A stretch of 64,000 nt of DNA from Nostoc sp. FACHB-892 (GCF_014698795.1 NZ_JACJTR010000028.1:1-64000); one strand, 5' to 3'; counted from the first letter of the stretch, positions 1-9,792 are shown. Made by a program: numbers and translations. The notes: generated by a model not told the origin, from the letters alone.

Positions 1-51
1 GGTTTGCAATAATGCCTCTACTTGTTTTTCTGGAGATTGCTTTTGCGCCAT
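1..51 (-). CDS. Start of an unidentified gene, cut by the left edge
   Basis: Reading leftward from an ATG at 49-51, 17 codons stay open to the edge and give MAQKQSPEKQVEALLQT, a charged, helix-prone N-terminus. I do not recognise the family from so little. No clear Shine-Dalgarno precedes the ATG. It is divergent from the truncated cyclase to its right, so the two would share the short AT-rich gap at 52-119. It could be a chance reading frame. Confidence 0.35.
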   Translation of the reverse strand, partial: MAQKQSPEKQVEALLQT

Positions 52-161
52 GTGATATATTCTACGGCGCTATGTGCATCTATCTACTTTTTATTTTTTG
101 CACTACCCCGATTTATTGAGCGGATACGTTAGTTTGTCGAACAAAGACTAGGGAAAAGCGG

Positions 162-1820
162 TTGATTGCTTTTTCTTGTTCAGTAATTCCGAAAAAAAGA
201 AAAGGATTAGAAGATATTGTCTACATTGGCCGCGATATTACTGCAAGGCAGCGCCGGGAACAGCTTACAAGTGCTCAGTATGCTATCACTCGTATATTAT
301 CAGAATCCCAAAATGTAAAACAGGTAATTCCGCAAATTTTGCAGTCGATTTGCCAAAACTTGGGATGGGATTTAGGTGAGCTTTGGACACCAAGTCAATA
401 CATTGGTACTTCCGTACAGGTAAATAGCCTCAATGCAGTACTAAGGTGTGTAGAAATTTGGTCAAGTCGAATAATTTCAGCTCGGAAGTTTAAAGCAATT
501 ACCTGGCAAACTACCTATACACCCGGTGTTGGCTTACCTGGTCAAATTTGGATCAGACGTTTGCCCTTGTGGATTCAAGATATCACAGAAGATGGAGACA
601 CTCGGCGATCGCAACCTGCTGCTGAAGCGGGATTGCACGCAGCTTTTGGCTTCCCCATCTTAGACGATAGTGAAATTTTAGGATTGATGGTTTTCTTTAG
701 CCGGGATGTACAACCAAAGGATAAAGAACTATTGCAAATGATGGGTTCTATTGGTAGTCAAATCGCCCAGTTTATCAAACGCAAACAAGCAGAAGATGCT
801 CTTGTGGAAAGTGAAGAACGATATCGAGATTTATTTGAAAATGCTAATGACCTGATTCAATGTGTCAATTCCTATGGTCGTTTTTTGTATGTCAATCGTG
901 CATGGCAAGAAGCTTTGGGATATAGCGAAGCTGAAATTGTAAATATGAATGTTTTTGATATTATCCATCCAGACTTTAAACAAGAGTGTTTACAAAGATT
1001 TTACCGTGTGCTGTCAGGAGAAAAGATCGGACAAGTAAAAGCCGCATTTGTTACTAAAGATGGTCAAACAATCTTTTTAGAAGGTAATATTAACTGTAAA
1101 TTTGTCGAAGGTCATCCAGTTGCAACTCGCGGCATTTTTCGCAATCTCACCCAGCAAATAGCAGCAGCAGAAGCGCTGCGCCATCAGCAGGAAGAAACCG
1201 AACGTTTATTGCTGAATATTTTGCCAGCAGTAATCTCCAAACCTTTGAAAGAAGCAGCAACTAACATTGCCGAAGAGGTTACTCATGTCACAGTTTTATT
1301 TGCAGATATTGTCGGCTTTAGCGAAATTGCTGCTTCTATAAGTGCAATTCAACTGTTAAACTTACTCAAATCGATTTTCTCAACTTTTGATCGCCTCACC
1401 GAACAATATGGTTTAGAGAGAATCAAAAGCATTGACGATGTTTATATGGTAATTGGTGGTTTGCCCACACACCGTCCAGATCATGCTCAAGCGATCGCTC
1501 AAATGGCACTCCAGATGCAAACTGCGATCGCTCTATTTAATACTGAGAATAACCAAAACTTTAGCATCCGTATCGGCATCCATACTGGTTCCGTAGCTAC
1601 AAGAGTAATTGAATCCAAAGAAATTACGTATAATCTCTGGGGAGACACCGTAAACATTGCTCACTGCATAGAATATCAAGGTATTGCTGGTAAAATCCAA
1701 GTTACAGAAGATACTTATAAGTTTTTGTGTAATGAATTTGTATTTGAAAAGCGGGGCGAAATTGAAGTTCAAGGCAAAGGGAAAATGACCACCTATTTGC
1801 TGATTAGACACAAGGAATGA
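162..1820 (+). CDS. 5'-truncated GAF-PAS-adenylate/guanylate cyclase, probably inactive
   Basis: Domains in order: the tail of a PAS domain (residues 1-35, ending IVYIGRDITARQ), a GAF domain (about 40-210), a PAS domain (about 220-335) and a class III nucleotide cyclase domain (about 345-550). The only available start is a TTG at 162, which falls inside the first PAS domain. The same frame is open back to base 120 and reads as more PAS sequence (TKTREKRLIAF), so the true 5' end seems lost. The cyclase keeps the metal-binding FADIVGF segment. At the position that normally carries the substrate-selecting Asp before LWGD it has Asn491, and at the transition-state Arg (usually NTASR) it has Cys502. 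Likely a decaying, non-catalytic remnant of a larger sensor cyclase. Domain calls are firm; inactivity is inferred. Confidence 0.75.
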   Translation: MIAFSCSVIPKKRKGLEDIVYIGRDITARQRREQLTSAQYAITRILSESQNVKQVIPQILQSICQNLGWDLGELWTPSQYIGTSVQVNSLNAVLRCVEIWSSRIISARKFKAITWQTTYTPGVGLPGQIWIRRLPLWIQDITEDGDTRRSQPAAEAGLHAAFGFPILDDSEILGLMVFFSRDVQPKDKELLQMMGSIGSQIAQFIKRKQAEDALVESEERYRDLFENANDLIQCVNSYGRFLYVNRAWQEALGYSEAEIVNMNVFDIIHPDFKQECLQRFYRVLSGEKIGQVKAAFVTKDGQTIFLEGNINCKFVEGHPVATRGIFRNLTQQIAAAEALRHQQEETERLLLNILPAVISKPLKEAATNIAEEVTHVTVLFADIVGFSEIAASISAIQLLNLLKSIFSTFDRLTEQYGLERIKSIDDVYMVIGGLPTHRPDHAQAIAQMALQMQTAIALFNTENNQNFSIRIGIHTGSVATRVIESKEITYNLWGDTVNIAHCIEYQGIAGKIQVTEDTYKFLCNEFVFEKRGEIEVQGKGKMTTYLLIRHKE

Positions 1821-1856
1821 AGGGCAGGAGGCATTGGGTTCAAGAATCAATAGTTT

Positions 1857-1905
1857 TTCTTCCCCTTCTCCCCCTGCTCCCCCTGCCTCCCCTACTCCCT
1901 ACTCC
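1857..1905. repeat. C-rich low-complexity spacer (CCCCTGCTCCC type)
   Basis: Irregular tandem of CCCCTGC, CTCCC and TACTCCC units between the truncated cyclase and the convergent deoxyhypusine synthase-like gene. The same family, on the opposite strand, lies at 18051-18110, and in this orientation at 48155-48200. Such purine/pyrimidine-biased spacers are common in Nostoc intergenic DNA; no function can be read from them. Confidence 0.6.
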
Positions 1906-3078
1906 CTACGTATTCGGAATCAACCGCCCACAGGGATAAGTCGCTGTTTGCTTTTGGGCACTGTCAGCCACTGCTGCTCGAACCTGATCAGATGGTTGGG
2001 TTTTGGCTGCTAAATAGTCTTTTTGCAGTTTATCCAAAATAGCTTCTCGCTTGTCATATACACGCTTCAGGGGACGAGACTGGCACTTGTTCAAAACGTA
2101 TGCTGTCACCAATGGTAGAGCGATCGTACTATCGGTATAACAAACAATAGTGTTAGGTAACTCTTCCGGGTCAATCTTACCCCAGCTAACGGCTTCCGAT
2201 GGGGTTGCTCCAGACAAACCGCCTGTATCTGGACGCGCATCGGTAAACTGTATAAAGTAATCGTGTCCTCGTTCTTCTAATCCCAATACTTCGTGAAGTT
2301 GCGGTTGAGTCTGTAGCAAAAAGTTCTTAGGACTACCGCCACCGAGAATTACAGCCGCACTTTTACCTCCTGATTCACGGGCATTATATGCGATCGCAGC
2401 CGTTTCATTTACGTCAATTGATGGATCTATCACCAGCTGCGAACCTTCCAGAGCCAAAGCCGCCACGTTCATCCCAATTGAGCTGTCTCCTGGAGAAGAC
2501 GTATATATAGGCACGCCATACTCATAAGCTGTAGCAAGCAAGCAGGAATTCTGCACACCCAACTGCTTTTCTACTTCCCGAACATACTTACCCAGTAAAT
2601 GGTGAAACTCAGCAGTTCCCATTCGCTTTTGAAACGCCTCTCCTTGCAGAATCTTGCGGATGAACGCATCAGTTTCTAGCAGCACATCGTAACCAAAGAT
2701 AATGTCATAAATGCGAATAGTGCCTTCTTGGCGCAGTTTCACATCATCCAAAAACGGATTACCAGCAAAGAGTTCAAAACCTAAACCGTAGTGCATATCG
2801 TGGTAAAGATTTGCACCAGTGCTAATCATCCAGTCAATAAAACCGTTGCGAATTAAAGGTGCAAGCGCTGAAACCCCGAATCCTGCTGGTGTCATCGCAC
2901 CGGAAAGGCTAACTCCCACCGTGACACCTTCCGTTAGCACATCACGACTCAGTAATTGGCAGATTTCTCGCAACCGCGCTGAGTTGTAAGCGGTGAAGTA
3001 TTGATCAATCAAATCCACCACACTAATATCATTTGATATGGGTGTAGGTGCGATTTTTTGACCCAGCTGTTTAGACAT
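1906..3078 (-). CDS. Deoxyhypusine synthase-like protein (possible homospermidine synthase)
   Basis: 390-residue protein of the deoxyhypusine synthase fold, an NAD-dependent enzyme group that transfers the aminobutyl part of spermidine. The family's central active-site motif SEAVSWGKI is present, with the imine-forming lysine at about residue 301, and the GVSLSGAMTPAG and YHDMHYGLG segments fit NAD and spermidine binding. Bacteria lack the eIF5A substrate, and several bacterial members make homospermidine from polyamines, so a polyamine role is the best inference. It starts at ATG 3078 and stands alone, with a spacer of about 260 bp to the divergent ParA gene. The fold is clear; the substrate is not. 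Confidence 0.85.
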   Translation of the reverse strand: MSKQLGQKIAPTPISNDISVVDLIDQYFTAYNSARLREICQLLSRDVLTEGVTVGVSLSGAMTPAGFGVSALAPLIRNGFIDWMISTGANLYHDMHYGLGFELFAGNPFLDDVKLRQEGTIRIYDIIFGYDVLLETDAFIRKILQGEAFQKRMGTAEFHHLLGKYVREVEKQLGVQNSCLLATAYEYGVPIYTSSPGDSSIGMNVAALALEGSQLVIDPSIDVNETAAIAYNARESGGKSAAVILGGGSPKNFLLQTQPQLHEVLGLEERGHDYFIQFTDARPDTGGLSGATPSEAVSWGKIDPEELPNTIVCYTDSTIALPLVTAYVLNKCQSRPLKRVYDKREAILDKLQKDYLAAKTQPSDQVRAAVADSAQKQTATYPCGRLIPNT

Positions 3079-3339
3079 TTTGGCACTCCCGAACAGTAAA
3101 CACGCCGAATCTAATGGTATCTAGCTTTCAACCAAAGTGACAGCAATTTTACCAACTCATTTCATCAAAAAACGGTATGATGGCTGAGATTAAATCGTGT
3201 CACCTACCTCAACGCCTACAATTGAGGCAATCTGACCTTTCGAGTTTCCGAAAATATTAAATTTAATGGAAGATTTAATAGATTGATAGAGGTGTACGCT
3301 ACCTAGATGGAAACGCGTCAACAGAGGACTCAACCAATG

Positions 3340-4221
3340 GGATATATAATTGCTACTGCAAATATGAAAGGTGGCGTTGGTAAAACCACCCTCACCGTCA
3401 ATTTAGCTACCTGTTTAGCTAAAAATCATGGCAAGCGGGTGCTTGTCCTTGATTTAGACAGCCAAATTAGCGCTACACTCAGTTTGATGTCGCCTTTAGA
3501 TTTTGCCAAGCGTCGGAAACAAAGTAAGACATTTAGGTATCTAATAGACGAAGTTATTAATCCAGAGCCACAAGCAAAACTCACAATTCAGGACATCATT
3601 CAATCCCAGGTTTGTAATCTTCCTGGTCTGGATTTATTACCAGGGGATATTGATTTATATGATGAATTTGTTGTTTCAGAAATGCTGCATCAGCAAGCAA
3701 CTGCTTTAGGTGAACAGGACTTCGAAACAATTTGGAATCGCTTTGAAAGAGTCCTGATCAACAATATTTTAAAACCTGTACGTCAAGAATATGATTTTAT
3801 CCTTTTAGATTGTGCGCCTGGATATAATCTATTGACTCGTAGCGCTTTAGCTGCCAGTGATTTTTACATACTTCCTGCTAAACCAGAACCCTTATCTGTA
3901 GTAGGTATTCAACTGCTAGAAAGACGGATTGCTCAATTAAAAGACAGCCACGGGCATGAAACCAAAATAGATATAAAAATGCTGGGAATTGTATTCAGTA
4001 TGTCTAGCGCTAACCTTCTGACTGGCAGATACTATAAACAGGTGATGCACCGCGTTGTTGAAGATTTCGGTGTAGAGAAAATTTGTAAGGTACAAATACC
4101 AGTTGATGTCAATGTTGCTAAAGCTGTTGATAGTTTTATGCCAGCTGTCTTAAATGCTCCCCAATCAGCTGGTTCAAAAGCGTTCTTTCAGTTAACTCAG
4201 GAGTTGTTGCAAAAGCTATAG
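3340..4221 (+). CDS. ParA/Soj-type P-loop ATPase
   Basis: Deviant Walker A motif KGGVGKTT follows GYIIATANM at the N-terminus. A Walker B-like FILLDCAPGYN lies mid-protein and VLDLDSQ in the A' position, all typical of the MinD/ParA ATPases that position DNA or protein cargo. I chose the ATG at 3340, preceded by AGAGGA at good spacing, over the upstream ATG at 3307, because family members begin with MGYxIA. No ParB gene is adjacent, so it is an orphan; its cargo cannot be named. 293 residues, of normal length and apparently intact. Confidence 0.88.
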   Translation, partial: GYIIATANMKGGVGKTTLTVNLATCLAKNHGKRVLVLDLDSQISATLSLMSPLDFAKRRKQSKTFRYLIDEVINPEPQAKLTIQDIIQSQVCNLPGLDLLPGDIDLYDEFVVSEMLHQQATALGEQDFETIWNRFERVLINNILKPVRQEYDFILLDCAPGYNLLTRSALAASDFYILPAKPEPLSVVGIQLLERRIAQLKDSHGHETKIDIKMLGIVFSMSSANLLTGRYYKQVMHRVVEDFGVEKICKVQIPVDVNVAKAVDSFMPAVLNAPQSAGSKAFFQLTQELLQKL

Positions 4222-4302
4222 GTCTTCTGTGTTGAGTTAAATAAATACCTAATCCCCTTCCTAATACTAATTCACAAAAATCCTGATACATATAGATTTC
4301 TC

Positions 4303-4331
4303 GTAGGGGCATGGCATTGCCATGCCCTTAC
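4303..4331. repeat. GTAGGGGC-armed palindrome, copy 1
   Basis: Near-perfect palindrome with arms GTAGGGGCATGGCA and TGCCATGCCCTTAC. Copies with the same outer arm but a different centre occur at 16667-16694 and 43450-43483. This one sits 80 bp after the parA stop and could act as a transcription-stopping hairpin, though no T-run follows. Confidence 0.65.
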
Positions 4332-4404
4332 CAGCGTATTTGTATCATTATTAAAGTGAAATGGTATAACAAGGGAAGGAGATTAGGTAATAAGCATTAA
4401 AGTT

Positions 4405-4548
4405 ACGTGAGTTCGATAAACCTCTCCCTCCCAGTTTCCCTTTCCGTTTCGGAAAGGGAGGAGCAACGAAAAATTCAGCTTTTTGCTCCCCTCTCCGACA
4501 CAAAGAGGAGTTGGGGGAGATATCAAATAAGACTTGTCGAACTCACGT
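4405..4548. repeat. Palindromic dispersed element, full-length copy
   Basis: About 144 bp bounded by inverted ends ACGTGAGTTCGATAA and TGTCGAACTCACGT. The body is C-rich then G-rich and holds an internal hairpin with arms CCCTTTCCG and CGGAAAGGG. Related sequence is found at 9793-9867 (opposite orientation) and 12829-12890. It lies in the 650-bp gap 4222-4874. The rest of that gap has a heptamer run near 4599-4618 and AT-rich DNA, and I see no gene in it. Confidence 0.65.
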
Positions 4549-4598
4549 TAAATTGTATAAACACTCTTTACGGCCGTTAACCGTCAACAGTTAACGGT

Positions 4599-4618
4599 TA
4601 TCAGTCATCAGTCATCAG
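4599..4618. repeat. Short heptamer tandem repeat (CAGTCAT)
   Basis: Three imperfect copies of a 7-base unit, flanked by TTAACGGTT repeats. It belongs to the short tandemly repeated heptamer class known from Nostocales; other stretches in this window are at 16711-16740, 18127-18160 and 48126-48150. Confidence 0.6.
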
Positions 4619-4874
4619 CCTTCATGTAAATGTTCAAGTTAAATGCGTAACAGCTTAAACCGTTCGTAAATAACAAGATTTCCGATTTCTTGAAGTCAAA
4701 AATTTTAACATTTTAATTTTCCCCAATCAATTAGGGTTGCTATTTATTGTGTGCAAAAATAAAAATTAGTAAAAATTAAGTAAATTTTCTGACAAGTCCA
4801 GTATTTACACTGAAGCTATGTAAGGCGATATTCAGCTATTGAGTGAAAAAGTAAGTAAATTTCGCTAAGAAACA

Positions 4875-7800
4875 ATGATTACTAACAATTCTGTACAGAC
4901 AGAGACAAATCAGCACTTGGTAATACGCCTACCACGAACTCTGAGTTATCTTGAAACCTGGGGCTTCGGCTTAACGGGTCATGTTGGATGGATTGGTACT
5001 GCCCCTATTATTCATGCAGCCTTAGGCCCTAAAGCTATCTTAGTTTGGTTGTTTGGCACGATCGCTTCCTTTTTACTTAACTTGCAGATACAAAGTCTAG
5101 GTAGACATTGGCCAGATGTCGCCGGAGGAACACCAAACTATACCACAAGGCTACTAAAAAACTTTCCTGGCTTGGGCCGTTACGTAGCCTTAGGATACTT
5201 TTTTAGCTGGGCAGCAGCACCGGCACTCTATGCGATTATTCTTACAAACCTAATTAAAGTCAATCTTGAAACATTAAATATTTCTTGTCCAGAAGCTTTT
5301 TTGAAAGTTATTTTTACAGCAATTCCTTTTATTTTGGCTTTCAGTGGCACCCGTGCTTTAGCACTCCTGCATTTATTTTTTGTCTTCCCAGCTATTTTAT
5401 TACTACTTCTGTTTTGTGTTCAAGGCGTAATATGGTTAGCCTTCTCAGCCACTAGTTTTCAATTTATCCCAACTAGCACACATAGCCTGAGCTTTGAAGA
5501 ATGGGCAAAGTGGTTTTTTTTGGCTAGCTATTCAATTTATGCTTGTGAAACCACTTCTTCTTTTGTTGCTGATAGCCGCCACCCATATAAAACTTTGAGC
5601 TTCTTAACCGTAGCTGCTTGGCTAATTCCTGCGGTGTTTTTAGGTGGTTCTTGGGTATTAATGTGTTCGGCTCCAAATCCAACAATAGACGATGCGTTCT
5701 TAAATTTGGTAGAGGCTTCTAAACCTTTTTGGGGTGAATCTGCCTCTTTTATAGTAACACTTATTATTACTATATCCTGCCTTTTAAGTGCTGCTACGGC
5801 AGTTTCCAACTCTCCTCGGATATTATACCAACTTGCTTTAGACGGTCAACTTTCTCCTGCATTTGCATTAGTTTCTCGCCACGGTGTCCTTGGGCCAGCT
5901 ATCTTAGTTACCTTTCTACTAAGTTTGCTTTGTCTCAATTTTGGAAATATACCTCAACTTGTCACGGTAGCAGGCACCTGTTATCTTCTGTCCATTATGG
6001 GACTACATCTGGGGCTATGGCTGTGTCGAGGGAAACCGCAAGTACTATGGCCTTGGTGGTCACTTGGTTTTTTCTGTGTAGAAGCAGTAGTTCTAATAGT
6101 AGGAGGTTTAGCTTGGAATTGGAGGGATTTTTTAGTAGGTTTATTATTACCCATTGTTTTGATGCTAGGAGATGTAGCGCTACGTCGCTTTAAATTAGCG
6201 TCATTAGACCCAAAATGGTGGACACAGCATTACTTGGCTAAGTTTAGTAGAAACAACCAAGATTTTGTGGTACTACAGGTAATTGTCTTAGTATCATTAA
6301 TTTGTGTTATTGCCACAAGCACTTGGATTATCCGTAATTTATTAGACATAAATTCTAATAATACTCATAATTCTTTGCTAGCTATTTTATTAGTAACGCT
6401 CTCTTTTACAGGAGTTGCGATCGCTTGCTGGACAACTCTACCACAAATTGTTGCTATTGATGATGCACGTAAACAAGCAAAAAGCCTATTTATTACTACT
6501 CTCGATACCGTTCCAGATACTGTTTTAGTTTTAGATGAAAACGGTAATATATGTCAGACAAATGCCGCTGCTGAAGAGTTATTTCAAACGAATATTCAGC
6601 AATTGGTTGGGCAAAAATTGAATCAAATATTAATATGCTATCGCGGCAAACCGGAACAGTGGTCTATTAGAAGTGAGCAAACATTAAAAATAAATCAAGG
6701 TTTACGAATTGTTGAATCGACTATCTCACAGCCATTCAATTCTCAGCTACGAGAGTATGTTGTTATTGTTCGTGACATCACTAAGCGGAAGTTAGTAGAA
6801 AAAGAGTTAGTTCAGTATCGCCATCATCTTGAGCAGATGGTTTTAGAACGCACCATTGAACTTATTAGAGTGAATCAACAACTTGAAAAAGATATTATCA
6901 AGCGTCAACAAGCACAAGAGCAACTATTACACAATAGTCTTCATGACGGGCTAACCGGATTACCTAATCAACGATTCTTTCTGGAGCGAGTGCAGCAAGC
7001 AATAGAACGTACTAAACAGCAAAATAAATATTTATTTGCCGTACTCTTCTTAGACTTAGACCGCTTTAAAGTTGTTAATGATAGCCTTGGACATCTACTA
7101 GGAAACCAACTTTTAATTGAAATTTCTCATCGACTCAAATCAGTTCTGCGAGTCGGAGACATAGTTGCCCGTTTTGGCGGGGACGAGTTCACAATCTTAA
7201 TTGAGGAAATTGAGGATATTAGCACCGCCATACAGCTAGCCGAGCGAATTAGAAAAATGCTAGCTTTACCATTTCAACTAAATGAGCATAGAGTATTTAC
7301 TAATGCTAGTATTGGCATTGCTTTAAGTAAAACAGATTATGAACAAGCAGCGCAGATTCTACGCGATGCCGATGTGGCAATGTACTGTGCCAAATCACTT
7401 GGGAAAGCCCGCTATGAGGTTTTTGACCAAAAAATGCATGAGAGTGCATCTTTGCTCTTGGAGTTAGAAACTTCTCTGCGAAATGCGCTGCTTAAGCAAG
7501 AAGAATTTCGTCTTTATTACCAGCCAATTATTTCACTGATAACTGGCAAAATTATTGGATTTGAGGCTCTGATACGTTGGTATCATCCAAACCAAGGGCT
7601 TATTGCCCCTCAGGATTTTATTCCCCTGGCCGAAGAAACTGGAATGATTCTTAGTATTGGGCAATGGGTGCTTCATGAAGCCTGCCACCAAATGCACAAA
7701 TGGCATAAACAATTTCCTAGCTCACTACCCCTGACAATTAGCGTTAATTTTTCTGGAAAACAAATCACTGAACCTGATGTGTTTAAACAAGTTAAATATA

Positions 7801-8255
7801 TTTTGCAAGAAACTGGACTGAAGCCACGCAGTTTGAAATTGGAGATTACTGAAACCTTTTTGATGGATAATTTTGAATTAGCTACCACCGTGCTTTCCCA
7901 GTTAACAGCGCTAAATGTGGAGTTGCACATGGATGATTTTGGTACTGGCTATTCATCTTTGAGTTATCTACATCGCCTACCAATAAAAACCCTTAAGATT
8001 GACCGTTCTTTTGTCAGCAATATAGGTAGTCGAGGGGAAAATTTAGAAATTATTCGAGCTATTGTGACATTAGCTCATAATTTAAATATGTCTGTAACAG
8101 CAGAAGGCATAGAAACTGTAGAGCAATTAGCACAACTAAAGGCGTTACAATGTGATTATGGACAAGGGTATTTTTTCTTACCACCTATGGATAGTGAACA
8201 AGTAGAAATACTACTTGCTGCTAACTTGTGTTACAAAAACTTTTTAAAACAATAA
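4875..8255 (+). CDS. Amino-acid-permease fold fused to PAS-GGDEF-EAL
   Basis: 1126 residues. Residues about 15-440 form a multi-helix membrane region resembling APC-family amino-acid permeases (ETWGFGLTGHVGW, then repeated hydrophobic helices). Two more helices follow near 470-535. Then come a PAS domain (about 550-650), a short coiled coil, a GGDEF domain (about 690-850) and an EAL domain (about 865-1115). The diguanylate cyclase site is intact (RFGGDEF, G768-F772), and RVGD at 759-762 fits the inhibitory I-site. The phosphodiesterase motifs are also present (GFEALIRW at E897, EITET, DDFGTGYSS at D1020-D1021). It may therefore both make and break c-di-GMP, with the permease fold sensing or importing an amino acid or amine at the membrane. 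A PLP decarboxylase gene is convergent just downstream. The domain order is seen; the sensor role is inferred. Confidence 0.88.
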   Translation: MITNNSVQTETNQHLVIRLPRTLSYLETWGFGLTGHVGWIGTAPIIHAALGPKAILVWLFGTIASFLLNLQIQSLGRHWPDVAGGTPNYTTRLLKNFPGLGRYVALGYFFSWAAAPALYAIILTNLIKVNLETLNISCPEAFLKVIFTAIPFILAFSGTRALALLHLFFVFPAILLLLLFCVQGVIWLAFSATSFQFIPTSTHSLSFEEWAKWFFLASYSIYACETTSSFVADSRHPYKTLSFLTVAAWLIPAVFLGGSWVLMCSAPNPTIDDAFLNLVEASKPFWGESASFIVTLIITISCLLSAATAVSNSPRILYQLALDGQLSPAFALVSRHGVLGPAILVTFLLSLLCLNFGNIPQLVTVAGTCYLLSIMGLHLGLWLCRGKPQVLWPWWSLGFFCVEAVVLIVGGLAWNWRDFLVGLLLPIVLMLGDVALRRFKLASLDPKWWTQHYLAKFSRNNQDFVVLQVIVLVSLICVIATSTWIIRNLLDINSNNTHNSLLAILLVTLSFTGVAIACWTTLPQIVAIDDARKQAKSLFITTLDTVPDTVLVLDENGNICQTNAAAEELFQTNIQQLVGQKLNQILICYRGKPEQWSIRSEQTLKINQGLRIVESTISQPFNSQLREYVVIVRDITKRKLVEKELVQYRHHLEQMVLERTIELIRVNQQLEKDIIKRQQAQEQLLHNSLHDGLTGLPNQRFFLERVQQAIERTKQQNKYLFAVLFLDLDRFKVVNDSLGHLLGNQLLIEISHRLKSVLRVGDIVARFGGDEFTILIEEIEDISTAIQLAERIRKMLALPFQLNEHRVFTNASIGIALSKTDYEQAAQILRDADVAMYCAKSLGKARYEVFDQKMHESASLLLELETSLRNALLKQEEFRLYYQPIISLITGKIIGFEALIRWYHPNQGLIAPQDFIPLAEETGMILSIGQWVLHEACHQMHKWHKQFPSSLPLTISVNFSGKQITEPDVFKQVKYILQETGLKPRSLKLEITETFLMDNFELATTVLSQLTALNVELHMDDFGTGYSSLSYLHRLPIKTLKIDRSFVSNIGSRGENLEIIRAIVTLAHNLNMSVTAEGIETVEQLAQLKALQCDYGQGYFFLPPMDSEQVEILLAANLCYKNFLKQ

Positions 8256-8328
8256 AATCTTGGAATCAAATTTTTTTTAGAGAAACACGTTGTAAAATCG
8301 GGCGATTAAAATCACTTGATAGTCTACA

Positions 8329-9480
8329 TTAGTGTAGTACTGGCTGTAGCTGAGAATTCTCTGCGTTATTCACTACCCCTTCTTCTTGCAAAAGTTCATT
8401 GATAAAAATATCAATTTTCTTCCGATTAATATTCTGCATGACTATAATATGTGCCCAATCTTCATAAACTGCTAACTGCCACTTTTTAATTAACCTTTGA
8501 GAAGGTTTCTGAAACACGACGGTATTGGAAAAACTATTTAACATACATGGATATTCTCTGATTTGAAGTTGTTGGAAAAGATATTGGGCATTATTAATAC
8601 AAGTCTTTGCCTCTCTAGCTAATCCATCATAACCTCTTGTTTGTACTGCATACCAGAGAATTAAGGGGGCGTGACCGTTTCTAGACCCGAGAATTGTTGT
8701 ATCTTTTGAACCAATATATTCAATTTCTGTTTCAACTTTTTCTACCCATTTCTTTTTAGTTAAAACCACACCACAAGGTAATGGAGAACCAATAAATTTA
8801 CCAGAAATAGCTATACTATCTATAGATTTTTCAAAGCTAACTTGCGGAGCACCATCTAAAAATGGTAATATTAATCCTGACAGGGCAGCATCACAATGGA
8901 TGTAATAATCTTTAATTTGATTACGCTCTAAAATTGCTATAACTTTGTCTAAGTTATCAATTGCACCTTTAACAGTAGTCCCAATATTTAAATTTATAAT
9001 TGCTGGATAACTTCGATTTTCGCTAATTAATTGTTCAAAATGCTCATAATTAATCTCTCCATTAATTTGCGAATTAACAGCATTATGCTGGATGCGGAAT
9101 AATTTGGCTGCTTTGGGTATGGAGTAATGAGAGTCTTGTGATGAGTAAAGAATCCCATTAGGGTAAATTTCTCTTGCTAAAAACATTCCATATAAATTAC
9201 CTTCAGTTCCGCCAGCAGTAACATAACCCCAAAACTGATCTTCTGGAATTTTATAAAGGTGAGCAAAAAAAGATAAGACTTCTTGCTCAAACTTACGAGA
9301 ATGAAGACCAAAATCTGGCTCCATATATGGATCTCCAGCATTATTTAATAAATGATTGAAAAATTTGGCTATCAAGCTGTAATCACAATTTAAATTATAT
9401 GGATAGCCTGCATGAAACTGCGATCGCTGTTCTATTTGCACCAAAAAATCTGCCAACTCTTTCACAACTTTACTTGACAT
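8329..9480 (-). CDS. PLP-dependent decarboxylase, histidine decarboxylase group, altered active-site loop
   Basis: 383-residue group II PLP decarboxylase close in layout to bacterial histidine decarboxylases and plant serine decarboxylases. It has FHAGYPYNLN at the N-terminus, GGTEGNLYG binding phosphate, and HCDAALSG with the Asp facing the pyridine nitrogen. In family members the PLP lysine sits in S-G-H-K-F-I-G. Here the DNA reads S-G-K-F-I-G, with the histidine codon missing and Lys228 retained. The rest of the gene is open and unbroken. It may be inactive or of altered specificity; likely substrates are His or Ser if active. A single-base reading error cannot explain a clean three-base loss. 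It starts at ATG 9480 and converges on the permease-GGDEF-EAL gene. Confidence 0.82.
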   Translation of the reverse strand: MSSKVVKELADFLVQIEQRSQFHAGYPYNLNCDYSLIAKFFNHLLNNAGDPYMEPDFGLHSRKFEQEVLSFFAHLYKIPEDQFWGYVTAGGTEGNLYGMFLAREIYPNGILYSSQDSHYSIPKAAKLFRIQHNAVNSQINGEINYEHFEQLISENRSYPAIINLNIGTTVKGAIDNLDKVIAILERNQIKDYYIHCDAALSGLILPFLDGAPQVSFEKSIDSIAISGKFIGSPLPCGVVLTKKKWVEKVETEIEYIGSKDTTILGSRNGHAPLILWYAVQTRGYDGLAREAKTCINNAQYLFQQLQIREYPCMLNSFSNTVVFQKPSQRLIKKWQLAVYEDWAHIIVMQNINRKKIDIFINELLQEEGVVNNAENSQLQPVLH

Positions 9481-9792
9481 ATCTCTGTATTTCTTAAATT
9501 TTGATTGAGTTAATGGATGTTTTAGTCTGGATTTTACGTATTAATCCATACCTTAATGTTTTATTAATAATTTTATAATCCGTCTCTACACTTAAAAAGA
9601 ATACAGTGAGAATACTTATGAATCTTCAGTAAAAACACTTATTTTTTCGCTCAAAAGTATATTATCCATAGAAATTACGCACTGTACAAAATAACCATAA
9701 TGTGTAGTACGCAAAATATATATTTCAGGCGGTGACGGCAAGCTGATTTTTAGCTGAATGAAAAGATCACCAAGAAGTTTTACTATGCAAAA

